This document shows, piece by piece, positions 25,733 through 34,813 of a stretch of DNA of 64,000 nt. The stretch is from positions 62,001-126,000 of the forward strand of contig CAVZRJ010000006.1 of NCBI GenBank assembly GCA_963777665.1. The letters run 5' to 3'. The stretch's first letter is position 1. Every line of letters begins with the position of its first letter. Below the pieces are notes generated by a model. That model had not been told where the DNA came from. It worked only from the letters and a program-made list of their open reading frames with translations, and did no database searches. Made by a program: the position numbers and the translations under genes. This DNA is from Bog-756 sp963777665 (GTDB lineage Bacteria > Actinomycetota > Acidimicrobiia > Acidimicrobiales > RAAP-2).

Positions 25733-28489
25733 ATGGCGGGAGAGCCGTCCCATGATGTGAGAGCGTTTCTGTTCACCGACATCGAGGGTTCGACGCGGCG
25801 CTGGGAACAAACCGGTATGGACATGCCGAGCGCTCTTGCTCAACATGACGCTCTGCTCGCCGGTGCTGTCGAGGACCACGGGGGTCGGGTCTTCAAGCAC
25901 CTGGGCGACGGGATGGCGGCGGTGTTCGCGACTGCCAATGCTGCCTCCGCCTCGGCAGTGACTGCTCAACGGTCTCTGGCGAAGGCCGATTGGCCCCCCG
26001 GCTGCGAGCTACGGGTTCGAATGGCGATCCACGTCGGCTCGACGACACAACGTGGTGGCGATTTCTTCGGCAGCACGGTCAACCGCGCCGCACGACTGGT
26101 CAATGCCGGACACGGCGGCCAGATCCTGCTTTCGGATTCGGCGCGGGGGCTGCTCGATCCGATCGATCCGGACTGGGTTCTCACATCACAGGGATCTCAC
26201 CACCTGCGCGACCTGTCGGCGCCGATGACCATCTTCCAACTCCACGCCACTGGGCTACCGGATACATTTGCCGCGCTTCGCACGCTCGACACGTACCCGT
26301 CAAACCTCCCGCGTCATCTCCCAACCTTTCTGGGTAGGGGTGACGTCCTCGCCGCAATCAGTGGTGACCTTCGACAACTCAGCCTGATCACCATTGTCGG
26401 ACCGGCCGGCATCGGCAAGACACGGCTCGCACAGCAGGTGGCCGCCGAGGCACTGCCATATCACTCGGCGGGCGTGTGGTTCGTCGACCTCAGCGCAGCG
26501 CGAGGCATCGATGATGTCGTCTCGGCGATCGCGGTGGCCACCGACGTCAAACTGCGCTCATCGGAGAGCTGGACCGATGCATTTGCAGGAGAGTTCGCGT
26601 CACACGATCAAGTCATCGTGCTTGACAACTGTGAGCAGGTTGTCGACGGAGTTGCCCAGGTCGTGGCCCGCCTCCTGCACCTGACGAGCAACAGTCGCTT
26701 CCTGGCGACGAGTCGCCAGCCCCTCGGTGTGCCGGGTGAAACCGTGCACCGCGTGGGCGGTCTCCACGTGTCGGCTGCCGTGGAGCTCTTCTGCGAGCGA
26801 GCGGCTGCCGCCCGAGGAAGTCGGATGCTTGATGTCGACGAACCAGCACTGGAGGAGCTGTGCAAGCGCCTCGATGGCGCCCCGCTGGCGATCGAGCTCG
26901 CCGCCGCACGGGCACGTGCCCTCTCGGCCGGGGAGATACTCGCTCGGCTCGACGAACGCTTCCGGCTGCTGCGCAGTTCGGGAAGGAGCGCCGATCGGCA
27001 CCAGACCCTCCAGGAGGCGATCAGCTGGTCCTACGAGCTCCTGCCCCCCTCCGAGCAGCTCCTGCTCGACCGCCTTGCGGTATTCGCTCACGGATTCGAT
27101 CTCGAGGCGGTCGAGACGGTGTGCGCGGTTGACGACCTCGATCGTTGGGCGATTCTTGATCTGCTCGAGGGACTGGTCGACAAGTCGTTCGTGGTCGTGG
27201 AAAGCGACGGACGGCGGTCCCGTTACCGCTTGCTCGAGATGATTGCCGACTACGCCAGTGCGCGTCTCGACGACAGGAATGAAACGTCGGCGATGAGAGA
27301 TCTCCATGCGCGATATTTCGTGGAATGGGGGAGAACGATCGGCAAGCGAACCCAGGGCCGGGACCTGCGTGGCGGAACGAACGAGATCCTGTCCGACATC
27401 GACAACTTGCGTCGAGCTCTTGAGTGGATGGGCGAGCGCCGGTGGTACCAGGAAATGGTCGAGCTGTTGCGCGACTTGAAGGTCTTCTACGCGGCGCTCG
27501 CGCACGCCGAAGGACTCCGACATCACGAGGAACTCCTCGCTGTGGGCGATGCTCTCGAGCCGAAGTTGCGGGTCGAGGTGCTCATCGGGGCGGCCAGAAT
27601 CTGCGTACAGGCCGGTGCGTTCCGCCGCTCCGATGCCCTGTTGGACGAAGCGGAGAGGTTCAGCGAACAGATCGGTGTGAGCTGGCCGGCTGATCTCATC
27701 TACTTGCGCGCCATGATCGCCGACATGGACGGCCGCCCGGATGATGTCATTCGGTACTGCTCGACGATGCTGTCTTCGCCCGAGACCAAGGCAGATACCT
27801 TCCTCGACCTGCTGGTTCGGATCCGGATGGTTTCGGCTCTTGTCATCGTGCAACCGACCGAGGCCGTTGAGTTCGCGGCCGATACCTTGCAGCGCGCCAT
27901 CGGGGTCGGCAGTGATCTGCTCGTGGCGGCAGCGGAGTTGACTGTGGGGCTCACCCACCTGGTGGTCACCAAGCGTTTCAACGTTGCCGAACGGGCATTT
28001 CGGAGGACGATCGAGATCAGCGGAGATGCTCTGCCGAGCGCCTCTGTTCCGGCTCGTGTGGGTGTTGCCATGTTGCGGCTCGACTCCGAGCCTCTCGAGG
28101 CCCTCCGGATTACCGCTGAGGCTCTCGAGATCGAGAGTGAGGGTGAGGACGAGCCCGTGTCGCGGGCGTGTTGTTACGACGTCGCCGCTGCAGCGTGCGG
28201 TCTCCTCGGCGATGTCACCACCTCGCGCATCCTCCTCAACCGCGCTCAACGACTGCGTGATTCGTGTGGCTTCGGCGCATGGGCATGGACGTGGCCGGCG
28301 CGGTACCAGGCCCGAGAGGTGCTCGCGACGGCTCCCAAGGTCGAGGCGAGGGGCGCCGAGGGACAGACAGCGCGCGCCGAGCTGGATGGCGATGCCGGAA
28401 CCGACGACGACGAAGAGCTGACATCGTCGGCGGCTCTTCAGCTCGTGCAGACAGCTGTGGAGCGCGCAACATCGGCGTTAGGCACTTGA
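25733..28489 (+). CDS. Adenylate cyclase-STAND ATPase fusion protein
   Basis: A 918-residue signalling protein. Residues ~10-165 are a class III nucleotidyl cyclase domain with metal-binding Asp16 (FTDIEGS) and Asp59 (LGDG), catalytic Asn117 and Arg121 (VNRAARL), and Lys55/Asp110, the residues that favour ATP over GTP. Residues ~200-480 are an NB-ARC/LuxR-type ATPase with GRGDVLAA, Walker A GPAGIGKT (223-230), Walker B VIVLDNCEQV and ATSRQPLGVPGE. The rest is helical and TPR-like. No C-terminal HTH is present. A TTAATGT -10-like box lies 6 bp before the ATG with no ribosome binding site, suggesting a leaderless mRNA; an in-frame ATG at 25724 is the alternative. Confidence 0.9.
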   Translation: MAGEPSHDVRAFLFTDIEGSTRRWEQTGMDMPSALAQHDALLAGAVEDHGGRVFKHLGDGMAAVFATANAASASAVTAQRSLAKADWPPGCELRVRMAIHVGSTTQRGGDFFGSTVNRAARLVNAGHGGQILLSDSARGLLDPIDPDWVLTSQGSHHLRDLSAPMTIFQLHATGLPDTFAALRTLDTYPSNLPRHLPTFLGRGDVLAAISGDLRQLSLITIVGPAGIGKTRLAQQVAAEALPYHSAGVWFVDLSAARGIDDVVSAIAVATDVKLRSSESWTDAFAGEFASHDQVIVLDNCEQVVDGVAQVVARLLHLTSNSRFLATSRQPLGVPGETVHRVGGLHVSAAVELFCERAAAARGSRMLDVDEPALEELCKRLDGAPLAIELAAARARALSAGEILARLDERFRLLRSSGRSADRHQTLQEAISWSYELLPPSEQLLLDRLAVFAHGFDLEAVETVCAVDDLDRWAILDLLEGLVDKSFVVVESDGRRSRYRLLEMIADYASARLDDRNETSAMRDLHARYFVEWGRTIGKRTQGRDLRGGTNEILSDIDNLRRALEWMGERRWYQEMVELLRDLKVFYAALAHAEGLRHHEELLAVGDALEPKLRVEVLIGAARICVQAGAFRRSDALLDEAERFSEQIGVSWPADLIYLRAMIADMDGRPDDVIRYCSTMLSSPETKADTFLDLLVRIRMVSALVIVQPTEAVEFAADTLQRAIGVGSDLLVAAAELTVGLTHLVVTKRFNVAERAFRRTIEISGDALPSASVPARVGVAMLRLDSEPLEALRITAEALEIESEGEDEPVSRACCYDVAAAACGLLGDVTTSRILLNRAQRLRDSCGFGAWAWTWPARYQAREVLATAPKVEARGAEGQTARAELDGDAGTDDDEELTSSAALQLVQTAVERATSALGT

Positions 28490-28526
28490 TGAATGCAGAA
28501 TTCGTCTCGGACAAAGGTGGGATGAC

Positions 28527-30182
28527 GTGAGCAACAATGTGTGTGTCATCGGCGGTGGAATGGCGGGCGTTGGGCTGTGGTGGTGTCTTTCTCAGCCCAA
28601 TCAACCCGGCCACGAGTGGGACGTGACGTTGCTCCACAACGGGCCGGCGGTCGGCGGTCACGCACTGACGGTCACCGTCGATTACAAGGGTCAACAGATC
28701 CCGGTCGATACCGGGGTGCAATTCTACATCCCCGCCATCTACCGCAACATCGATGCCATTCTCGGGCGATCCGAGTTCGCATCGGTTCGCACCGCTTCGT
28801 TCGACGACCTCCAGGTCGGCTGTGCCTTCCCTCAGGCGAGCGGTGCTCCGCAGAACTGGGGCAATTTCCCCGCCTACGGCGCCACCGACACCACCAAGAC
28901 CCCCGGTAGTCAGTTCGCCATGTATTCACCGGCGATGTGGGCTGACGCCATCACGTTCCAGAATGCGGTCGACGAAGCCGTCGTCAACAGGACGCTGGGC
29001 CAAACGGTGGACGCCTACTTCGCCGCCAACGGTGCCGACTATCAGGACCCCGCAGGCTTCATCAGCATGTTCCTGGGGCCATATCTCAGCATCATCAACG
29101 GCTACGGGGCCACGCTGTCAGCTCAGGTGACCTTCGGTGACCTTCTCCCGCTGTTCGGCGCGCTCGACTCACTGTGGCCCGGCCTGGCGCGATTCACCGC
29201 ACCCTGCCAGGGGTACGAACGCTTCGTAGACGGTGCGAGTTCGCTCATCCAGGCCATGGCTGCGGCCGCTTCTGCCAACGGGTCGGGTCACACCGTGGGA
29301 CTGAACTGCACCGTCACGGCGGTGTATCCGGACCCCTCGAACACACAGGCAGCCGTCGTGGAGTGGACCGACGGGAACGGCAGCAAGCAGGTGAAGAGCT
29401 TCGACAAGGTCGTCATCACCACCGACATGCAGTCGGCTGCTTGCATGTTGGCGGCAGGTCCCGGGAGCGCCTGGACCGATGTGTACAAGTCCTACATCTG
29501 CCCGATCGCCACGCAACTTCTCCCCGGCTATTGCGTCGTGCACACCGACAACAGTGTGCTTTCGCCAGATCTCCAGAACGGCGAGGAAACCTTGCAGTTC
29601 ACCGCATACTATGCCCCCGACTCCGAGGATCCCAGCGGCTACAACCTCTTCCTCACCTATACGACGTACCTTCAGGGGAACATCCATTCGGAGTTCGAGG
29701 CCGATGGACTTTTCCTGACCATGTACGGTTATTTGCCCGAAGGGGCGCCTCCGCCGAACGTCTGTCCGGGCAATCCCTGCAACATCCCGCCTGTACCCGC
29801 ATACCCTTCCAAAATGCCGGCAGCCGACACGATCCTGTTCCAGGAGTACTGGTTGCACGGTATGTGGCTGCCGCAATTCATGTACGAGGAGAAGCAGCAG
29901 CTCCATATGGCACAGGGCCCCGGGAAGTTTACGTATCCCGGTCAGAGCCCATACCCGATCTACTTCGCCGGAAACAACACGACAGCTGACTCTCTCGAAC
30001 ACGCATTCATCTCTGGCGCGGTCATCGCCGACTATGCATTCGACGCTCCGCTACCGGTCGGGAGTGATTTCCTCGCCTTCGCGATGTACTACCTGTTTTA
30101 CAGTGAGTTCATGTTCCCGAATGCCAACATCTCGGAGCGCCATGCTTCCCTGCTCAACCGGTCAGCGCAGTGGACGGGGTAG
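28527..30182 (+). CDS. FAD-dependent amine-oxidase-like flavoprotein
   Basis: A 551-residue protein with an N-terminal dinucleotide-binding motif VCVIGGGMAGVGLWWCL, then VGGHALTV and DTGVQFYIPAIY, as in NAD(P)-binding amine oxidase/desaturase-type flavoproteins. The C-terminus has the FAD-closing segment IYFAGNNTTADSLEHAFISG. A cysteine-containing insert (PNVCPGNPCNIPPVPAYP) lies between them. The reaction is unknown; relatives oxidise fatty-acid, carotenoid or amine substrates. It follows the cyclase gene by 37 bp and may be co-transcribed, which would link it to that sensor. Confidence 0.82.
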   Translation: MSNNVCVIGGGMAGVGLWWCLSQPNQPGHEWDVTLLHNGPAVGGHALTVTVDYKGQQIPVDTGVQFYIPAIYRNIDAILGRSEFASVRTASFDDLQVGCAFPQASGAPQNWGNFPAYGATDTTKTPGSQFAMYSPAMWADAITFQNAVDEAVVNRTLGQTVDAYFAANGADYQDPAGFISMFLGPYLSIINGYGATLSAQVTFGDLLPLFGALDSLWPGLARFTAPCQGYERFVDGASSLIQAMAAAASANGSGHTVGLNCTVTAVYPDPSNTQAAVVEWTDGNGSKQVKSFDKVVITTDMQSAACMLAAGPGSAWTDVYKSYICPIATQLLPGYCVVHTDNSVLSPDLQNGEETLQFTAYYAPDSEDPSGYNLFLTYTTYLQGNIHSEFEADGLFLTMYGYLPEGAPPPNVCPGNPCNIPPVPAYPSKMPAADTILFQEYWLHGMWLPQFMYEEKQQLHMAQGPGKFTYPGQSPYPIYFAGNNTTADSLEHAFISGAVIADYAFDAPLPVGSDFLAFAMYYLFYSEFMFPNANISERHASLLNRSAQWTG

Positions 30183-30270
30183 GACACGACAAGCGGGGCG
30201 ACGGGATCCGTTCGGGCCAGAGCACACCGCCGACCTCGTCGACACCGGTGTCAGAATCCGCGTTCCTCGG

Positions 30271-30651
30271 TCAAGACGCCGCGGGAAGTCCGAACAGATG
30301 TGACGGCAGGACAGAGAGAAGCTGACCGTCCCTGATATTCGGCCAACCGCCGAACATGTCGGAGAACTCGTCGACGGCCTCATCGCCAAGCCGGCGACGA
30401 AGACCGAGCACGTCTTCGAGGGTCAGCCCGGTCTCCAGTGCCCTGAACAAGGCTGCGATCGATGCCAACGAGAACCCTTCGTGCTGGAGGCGAAGGACCG
30501 TCCGAAGTCGATCGAGATGCTCGGCACCATAGAAGCCGGTACGACCCACGATCTCTGGCCTCGGCAGGAGCCCTTGTGTCTGAAGGGCCCGGACGTTGCG
30601 CCCGGTTGTGCCCGCTTGGCGGGCAAGTTCGTCGAGAGTCACACCGCTCAC
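30271..30651 (-). CDS. MerR-family transcriptional regulator
   Basis: A 126-residue MerR-type protein. The winged helix starts VTLDELARQAGTTGRNVRAL, then QTQGLLPRPEIVGRTGFYGA and EHLDRLRTVLRLQHEGFSLA. There is only a short effector part and no conserved cysteines for metal sensing, so a hydrophobic or protein signal is more likely. It starts with GTG and is divergent from the MaoC-type gene. The inverted repeat between the two is the probable operator, making MaoC and merR itself the likely targets. Confidence 0.88.
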   Translation of the reverse strand: MSGVTLDELARQAGTTGRNVRALQTQGLLPRPEIVGRTGFYGAEHLDRLRTVLRLQHEGFSLASIAALFRALETGLTLEDVLGLRRRLGDEAVDEFSDMFGGWPNIRDGQLLSVLPSHLFGLPAAS

Positions 30652-30661
30652 GAGTTGACGT

Positions 30662-30679
30662 TAACACAATTTAGTGTTA
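30662..30679. promoter_or_regulatory. Inverted repeat between merR-type and maoC-type genes
   Basis: TAACAC, six bases AATTTA, then GTGTTA: an 18-bp AT-rich dyad 10 bp from the MerR start codon and 43 bp from the MaoC start codon. Size and position suit a MerR-type operator overlapping two divergent promoters. Confidence 0.65.
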
Positions 30680-30721
30680 CATCTAAGACTGACACTGACC
30701 GAGTCCCGCTAGGAGTGGCTG

Positions 30722-31597
30722 ATGCCCCTGAACCTCGACGCTGTGGGGTCGCAGACTCAACCGACCGTGCGCGGCTGGTCCTCGACCGATTGCCTGCTCT
30801 ACGCACTCGGCGTGGGCGCGGGCTCCCTCGACGCGACCGGCTTCGAGCTCGAGTTCACGACCGAGAACTCCGCCGAGGTCTCCCAGCAGGTCCTCCCGAC
30901 CTATGCCGCAGTCGCCGGTGCCGGAGGCACCTCACGGTCGTCCCTGGGTGACTACGACCCCGCCATGCTCGTCCACGCCGAGCAGTCGATCGAGCTCTAC
31001 GGCGCCATCCCGGCCGAAGCAACGGTCATGACCACCTCCACGCTCACCGCGATCTATGACAAGGGCTCCGGAGCACTCGTCTGCTCCCAGGCAGAATCGG
31101 TGGACGCGGAAACCGGCAGGGCTCTGTTCTCCACCGGAACGGGCTTGTTCATTCGGGGCGAAGGCGGCTTCGGAGGCGAGCGCGGACCGTCTTCCGCGAA
31201 AGAACCCCTGCCATCTCGCCCGGCCGACGAGGTCATCAGCTACGGGACTCGCCCCGATCAGGCTCTCCTCTACCGGCTGTCGGGCGACCGCAATCCGCTT
31301 CACTCCGATCCCACTTTTGCCAAGCGCGCCGGTTTCGACCGTCCCATCCTCCACGGTCTTTGCACGTACGGATTCGTCGGGCGTGCCCTCCTCCACACCT
31401 TGTGTGCATCCGAACCGGCGCGCTTCCGTTCCATGTACGGCCGCTTCTCCCGACCCACCTACCCGGGCGACACCCTCACAATCTCCATTTGGGTCGATGG
31501 CTCCACAGCTCGCTTCCGCGCCGACAACCAACTGGGCGAGACGGTGATCGACGCGGGAACGTGCGAATTCCTGGCTTCTGGAACGGTTGATCCGTAA
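30722..31597 (+). CDS. MaoC-family (R)-specific enoyl-CoA hydratase
   Basis: A 291-residue double hot-dog hydratase 2-type enzyme. The C-terminal MaoC domain has the catalytic signature YRLSGDRNPLHSDPTFAKRA with the Asp/His dyad, then GFDRPILHGLCTYGFVGRAL. The N-terminal half is a second, non-catalytic hot dog (YAAVAGAGG, HAEQSIELYGAIPAEATVM). It hydrates trans-2-enoyl-CoA to (R)-3-hydroxyacyl-CoA in fatty acid or steroid side-chain oxidation. ATG start with AGGAG 8 bp upstream. Divergent from a MerR regulator with an operator between them. Confidence 0.92.
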   Translation: MPLNLDAVGSQTQPTVRGWSSTDCLLYALGVGAGSLDATGFELEFTTENSAEVSQQVLPTYAAVAGAGGTSRSSLGDYDPAMLVHAEQSIELYGAIPAEATVMTTSTLTAIYDKGSGALVCSQAESVDAETGRALFSTGTGLFIRGEGGFGGERGPSSAKEPLPSRPADEVISYGTRPDQALLYRLSGDRNPLHSDPTFAKRAGFDRPILHGLCTYGFVGRALLHTLCASEPARFRSMYGRFSRPTYPGDTLTISIWVDGSTARFRADNQLGETVIDAGTCEFLASGTVDP

Positions 31598-31601
31598 CGG
31601 T

Positions 31602-31660
31602 CGCCGACAAGCCCCGTAGGCCGACCAATTGCGTGCCAACGGTCGGATGCATTGTCGGCG
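31602..31660. repeat. Nested inverted repeats between convergent genes
   Basis: Outer arms CGCCGACAA (31602-31610) and TTGTCGGCG (31652-31660) enclose inner arms CCGACC (31621-31626) and GGTCGG (31641-31646). The element lies between the stops of the MaoC and methyltransferase genes and would fold the same way in either transcript, which suits a bidirectional terminator. There is no T-run. Confidence 0.5.
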
Positions 31661-31683
31661 GACGGTCAGCCTGACAGTACGGA

Positions 31684-32322
31684 TCACCGGCGTCGTACCA
31701 GAAGGTATGACCGGTGACTTGGATGTTCCGCGCCGACCTGGGGCCCGCGGTCGAGTCGGGCCGTCGGCTCCAGTCCGACCCTGGCCAGCGCTGCAAGCTC
31801 CTCGGCCGGATCGAGGAACCGAAAGGTCAAATCGATGTCGTGTCCCCACCACTCGGTACGAGTCCGGGACGCCCCGACCCCGCTTTCGTCATCGAAGACA
31901 TGAAAGGCGACGAGGGCATGTCCGCCCGGACGTAGGACGCGGGCGAACTCCGAGTAGGCGGCTTCCCGTTCGGCCGAGTCCAGGTGTATGACCGCGTAGA
32001 AGCAGACGATGGCCGCCACGCTCGAGGACGCGAGCGGAAGTGCGACCATGTCGCCGGCGGCGGAGGGAACGTTGCTTCGCTGGTCGGCCACGACACACAT
32101 GCGGGTTGAGAGATCGATCCCGATGGTCGCGACCCCGAGGCCACGCAGGTACGCCCCAACGTGACCAGGGCCGCAACCGACGTCCGCGACCGGCCCTCGG
32201 TCGGCCAGTTCGGCGATGACACCAAGCAACGCACGATCCAACGGTTTGCTGTCCAGCTCGGAGCCGAGTTCAGCCGCGTACCGCTCGGCAACAGCGTCGT
32301 AGCTACGACGTCGGTCATCCAT
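31684..32322 (-). CDS. Class I SAM-dependent methyltransferase
   Basis: A 212-residue methyltransferase of the type-11/25 group. It starts with a SYDAVAERYAAEL helix, then motif I VADVGCGPGHVGAYL, acidic loop IGIDLSTRM, GDMVALPLASSSVAAIVCFY and FARVLRPGGHALVAFHVF. A C-terminal RTEWWGHDIDLTFRFLD segment lies in the substrate region. The small-molecule substrate is unknown. Its start overlaps the stop of the upstream acetyltransferase gene by 8 bp, so the two are co-translated. Confidence 0.88.
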   Translation of the reverse strand: MDDRRRSYDAVAERYAAELGSELDSKPLDRALLGVIAELADRGPVADVGCGPGHVGAYLRGLGVATIGIDLSTRMCVVADQRSNVPSAAGDMVALPLASSSVAAIVCFYAVIHLDSAEREAAYSEFARVLRPGGHALVAFHVFDDESGVGASRTRTEWWGHDIDLTFRFLDPAEELAALARVGLEPTARLDRGPQVGAEHPSHRSYLLVRRR

Positions 32323-32953
32323 TGGGGCCGTCAGTCCGACGCCGACTCAGCCGCTTCCGGAGACGTTCCTCACAGGAGGGCCACTCCGAATCGATGAAGG
32401 AATACATTGCCGAGTCCCGCAGCTGTCCCTCTTCATCCAGCGCCCACGACCGTGACCAATTCCGCAGGACGCCTTCGAAGTGTGCGCCGAGGCCCGCGAT
32501 TGCCCTTCGAGACCGTTCGTTTCGGGCATCCGTCTTGAGATCGACCCGAGCAACGCCGAGCTGCTCGAACGCATGCCTGATGAGGAGGAGCTTGGCCTCG
32601 ACGTTGATGCCGGTGCGCTGGGCAGAGGCTGCCAGCCACGTCCACCCGATCTCGACGGCACACGGTTCTGCCCGGCCGGGCCACGGACGGAGGTCCCAGT
32701 AGGCGGTACACCCCACGGCTCGTTCATCGGTCAACCGGATCTGAGCGAAGGGAAACAGCGTGCCGTCATCCGCCCGTTCGAACAGGGCATCCAGGTAGTC
32801 GGCGATCTCAGAGCCGTGGGGGACCCAGGTGAAGCGATACGCGCTCCGCTCCTCGTCAGCTGCGGCCGCAAGGTCGGCCGCGTGGCGCTCTGACAGAGGC
32901 TCCAACCGCACCAGGGCTCCGTGGAGTGTCGGAACATCGAGCAACAGGCCCAT
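32315..32953 (-). CDS. RimJ/RimL-type GNAT acetyltransferase
   Basis: A 212-residue acetyltransferase. Recognisable parts are LVRLEPLSERHAADLAAAAD at the N-terminus, AVGCTAYWDLRPWPGR, VEIGWTWLAASAQRTGINVE (motif A region) and ARVDLKTDARNERSRRAIAG (motif B: D-x-x-N-x-x-S). This pattern is shared with protein N-terminal and small-molecule acetyltransferases. First gene of a two-gene unit with the methyltransferase. Confidence 0.87.
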   Translation of the reverse strand: MGLLLDVPTLHGALVRLEPLSERHAADLAAAADEERSAYRFTWVPHGSEIADYLDALFERADDGTLFPFAQIRLTDERAVGCTAYWDLRPWPGRAEPCAVEIGWTWLAASAQRTGINVEAKLLLIRHAFEQLGVARVDLKTDARNERSRRAIAGLGAHFEGVLRNWSRSWALDEEGQLRDSAMYSFIDSEWPSCEERLRKRLSRRRTDGPNG

Positions 32954-33171
32954 GAGCCCTCCTCATCGTTCCTGGCATTGGCACCTTGCCGCAAAGCAGG
33001 TTGCCGGACCGTCACAGGGCCAGGTCCCTCGGATCCTCTGGATGAACGACAACAGGGTATCGGAAATCATTCCGTGCGCCGTGAGCAGCCATTGCAGTCG
33101 ATCCACTGGGTGTCGTCGACCGGCGTGCGTCCGGCTCGCCACCGAGGGCTCACGTCTCTAGTCTGTCCGGG

Positions 33172-33981
33172 GTGCTCCATGCCCTCTACCTGCCACCGTT
33201 CGGGGAGTTCGCCGATCCACACGTGACGGTGGAGTTGGCGGTGGCTGCCGAGGAGGCGGGATGGGACGGCATCTTCCTCTGGGACCACATGTGGCGACGC
33301 CCCAGCGAGTACCTCGAGGTTGCCGACACGTGGATCACCCTTGCCGCCATTGCCTCGGTCACCCAGCGCCTCCGGCTCGGCCCGACCATTACCCCACTGT
33401 CCCGCCGTCGACCCCACAAGGTCGCCCGCGAGGCGGTCACGCTCGATCACCTCTCCGATGGGCGACTGACCCTCGGGGTGGGTCTGGGCGTCAACACCGG
33501 TGGCGAGCTCGAACGATTCGGCGAATGCGCAGAGGAGCGCGTGCAAGCCGAGCGGCTCGACGAGGCTCTCGAGGTCATTCTCGGACTCTGGTCAGGTGAA
33601 GAGATCAACCACCACGGTCGGCACTTCACGGCCGATCACATACGGTTTCTCCCCACGCCGGTCCAGCGGCCCCGCATCCCGATCTGGGGGGCGACCACGG
33701 GTACCGGTAGTGCGAAGCCACTTCGCCGGGCGGCGAGGTTGGACGGTCTCTTCCCGGTCAACACCACCCACGACCAGCTCGCCACGATGCTGGACGTCGT
33801 TGCCGAGGAGCGAGGCTCCCTGGACGGTTTCGACGTGGCAATGCTCGCGTTTCCGGATACCGATCTCGAGGTTCTGGCACGTACGGGAGTGACCTGGGCG
33901 ATGTGGCCGCCCTACGGGGGAGAAACCTCGGCGAGCGTCCTCCGGTTTGCTCGAGCCGGACCCGGGGCCCACAACGCGTAG
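33172..33981 (+). CDS. LLM-class flavin-dependent oxidoreductase
   Basis: A 269-residue luciferase-like monooxygenase. Typical elements are AEEAGWDGIFLWDHMWRRPS, IASVTQRLRLGPTITPLSRR, REAVTLDHLSDGRLTLGVGL and the C-terminal DGLFPV. In actinobacteria, such proteins commonly use F420 or FMN. It is about 60 residues shorter than a full 330-residue LLM protein, ending soon after the third quarter of the barrel, a common short form. The start is GTG with a weak ribosome binding site, preceded by ~220 bp without a gene. Confidence 0.83.
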   Translation: MLHALYLPPFGEFADPHVTVELAVAAEEAGWDGIFLWDHMWRRPSEYLEVADTWITLAAIASVTQRLRLGPTITPLSRRRPHKVAREAVTLDHLSDGRLTLGVGLGVNTGGELERFGECAEERVQAERLDEALEVILGLWSGEEINHHGRHFTADHIRFLPTPVQRPRIPIWGATTGTGSAKPLRRAARLDGLFPVNTTHDQLATMLDVVAEERGSLDGFDVAMLAFPDTDLEVLARTGVTWAMWPPYGGETSASVLRFARAGPGAHNA

Positions 33982-34012
33982 CAACCGAACCACGGCCTGC
34001 TCTCCGGCAGTG

Positions 34013-34813
34013 TCACCCTCCTCGATCGATCCTGCCTCGGAGAGCCAACAGCGCCATCGACATGCTGGCAATCCCCAGCCCAGCGAGGGCGGCGAAACCC
34101 TCGGCGAGGGTCCTGGGTTCCCACCCCGTCGTGATGAGCGAGCGCGATGCTCCGAGCAGGTACGTGACCGGGTTGTAGGTGGCGATGGTCGAGAACCAAC
34201 CCGTGAGCGCCTGCTTGGGAACGACGGCATCGCTGAGGAAGAACAGCGGGAAGAAGACGACGAAGGAGGCACTGACCGCCGCCGCGCTGCCGGTCTTCAA
34301 TGCCACCGCATAGGGAAAACCGGTGAACACCAGGCCCCAGAGTGCGGAGAACCCGACGAACGCCAGCACACCGAGAAAGCCCGTGGAGAATCGCACCCCC
34401 ACCGCAAACCCGATGGCGAGGACAGGCAGACACAGAGCCACGATCACCAGGACGTCTGCGACCATGAGTCCGAGCAGCAAGGCGAGGCGCCGGACGGGCG
34501 TCATACAGAGGCGGTCGAAGTACCCGCCTTCGATGTCGGTCACCAAGCTGGGAGCTCTCGACATCCCCGTCACCGCGAAGGCGATGGCCATGGGGAGGAG
34601 AAATGCTTTGTAGCTGAACCCCTGCGCACCCCGTTCGAGATTCTCGAGCGCTCCCAGATTGACCGTGTAGAAGAACGCGGGCACGAAGACGGCGGGAAGC
34701 ACGGAGGCCGGCTCCCTGGGGATCTGACGTAGCGCCCGCCCCGCCACGGTACGGACATCGCGTACAAACCCCGCCTCACGGCCCCTGATCGGTTCCGACT
34801 GCGTCGGGTTCAC
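34013..34813 (-). CDS. ABC-2 type transporter permease
   Basis: A 266-residue integral membrane protein with six predicted transmembrane segments, including LPAVFVPAFFYTVNLGALEN, FLLPMAIAFAVTG, VADVLVIVALCLPVLAIGFA and a final membrane helix. DIEGGYFDRLCMTPVRR is the conserved cytosolic coupling segment of DrrB-like ABC-2 permeases. Start overlaps the ATPase stop by 4 bp. With the ATPase it should form a drug- or lipid-exporting pump under the adjacent TetR regulator. Confidence 0.9.
   Translation of the reverse strand: MNPTQSEPIRGREAGFVRDVRTVAGRALRQIPREPASVLPAVFVPAFFYTVNLGALENLERGAQGFSYKAFLLPMAIAFAVTGMSRAPSLVTDIEGGYFDRLCMTPVRRLALLLGLMVADVLVIVALCLPVLAIGFAVGVRFSTGFLGVLAFVGFSALWGLVFTGFPYAVALKTGSAAAVSASFVVFFPLFFLSDAVVPKQALTGWFSTIATYNPVTYLLGASRSLITTGWEPRTLAEGFAALAGLGIASMSMALLALRGRIDRGG

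Noticed and set aside
26600..28249. 549-codon minus-strand frame opposite the cyclase gene
   Set aside because: No recognisable motifs, and the plus strand carries intact cyclase and P-loop motifs.
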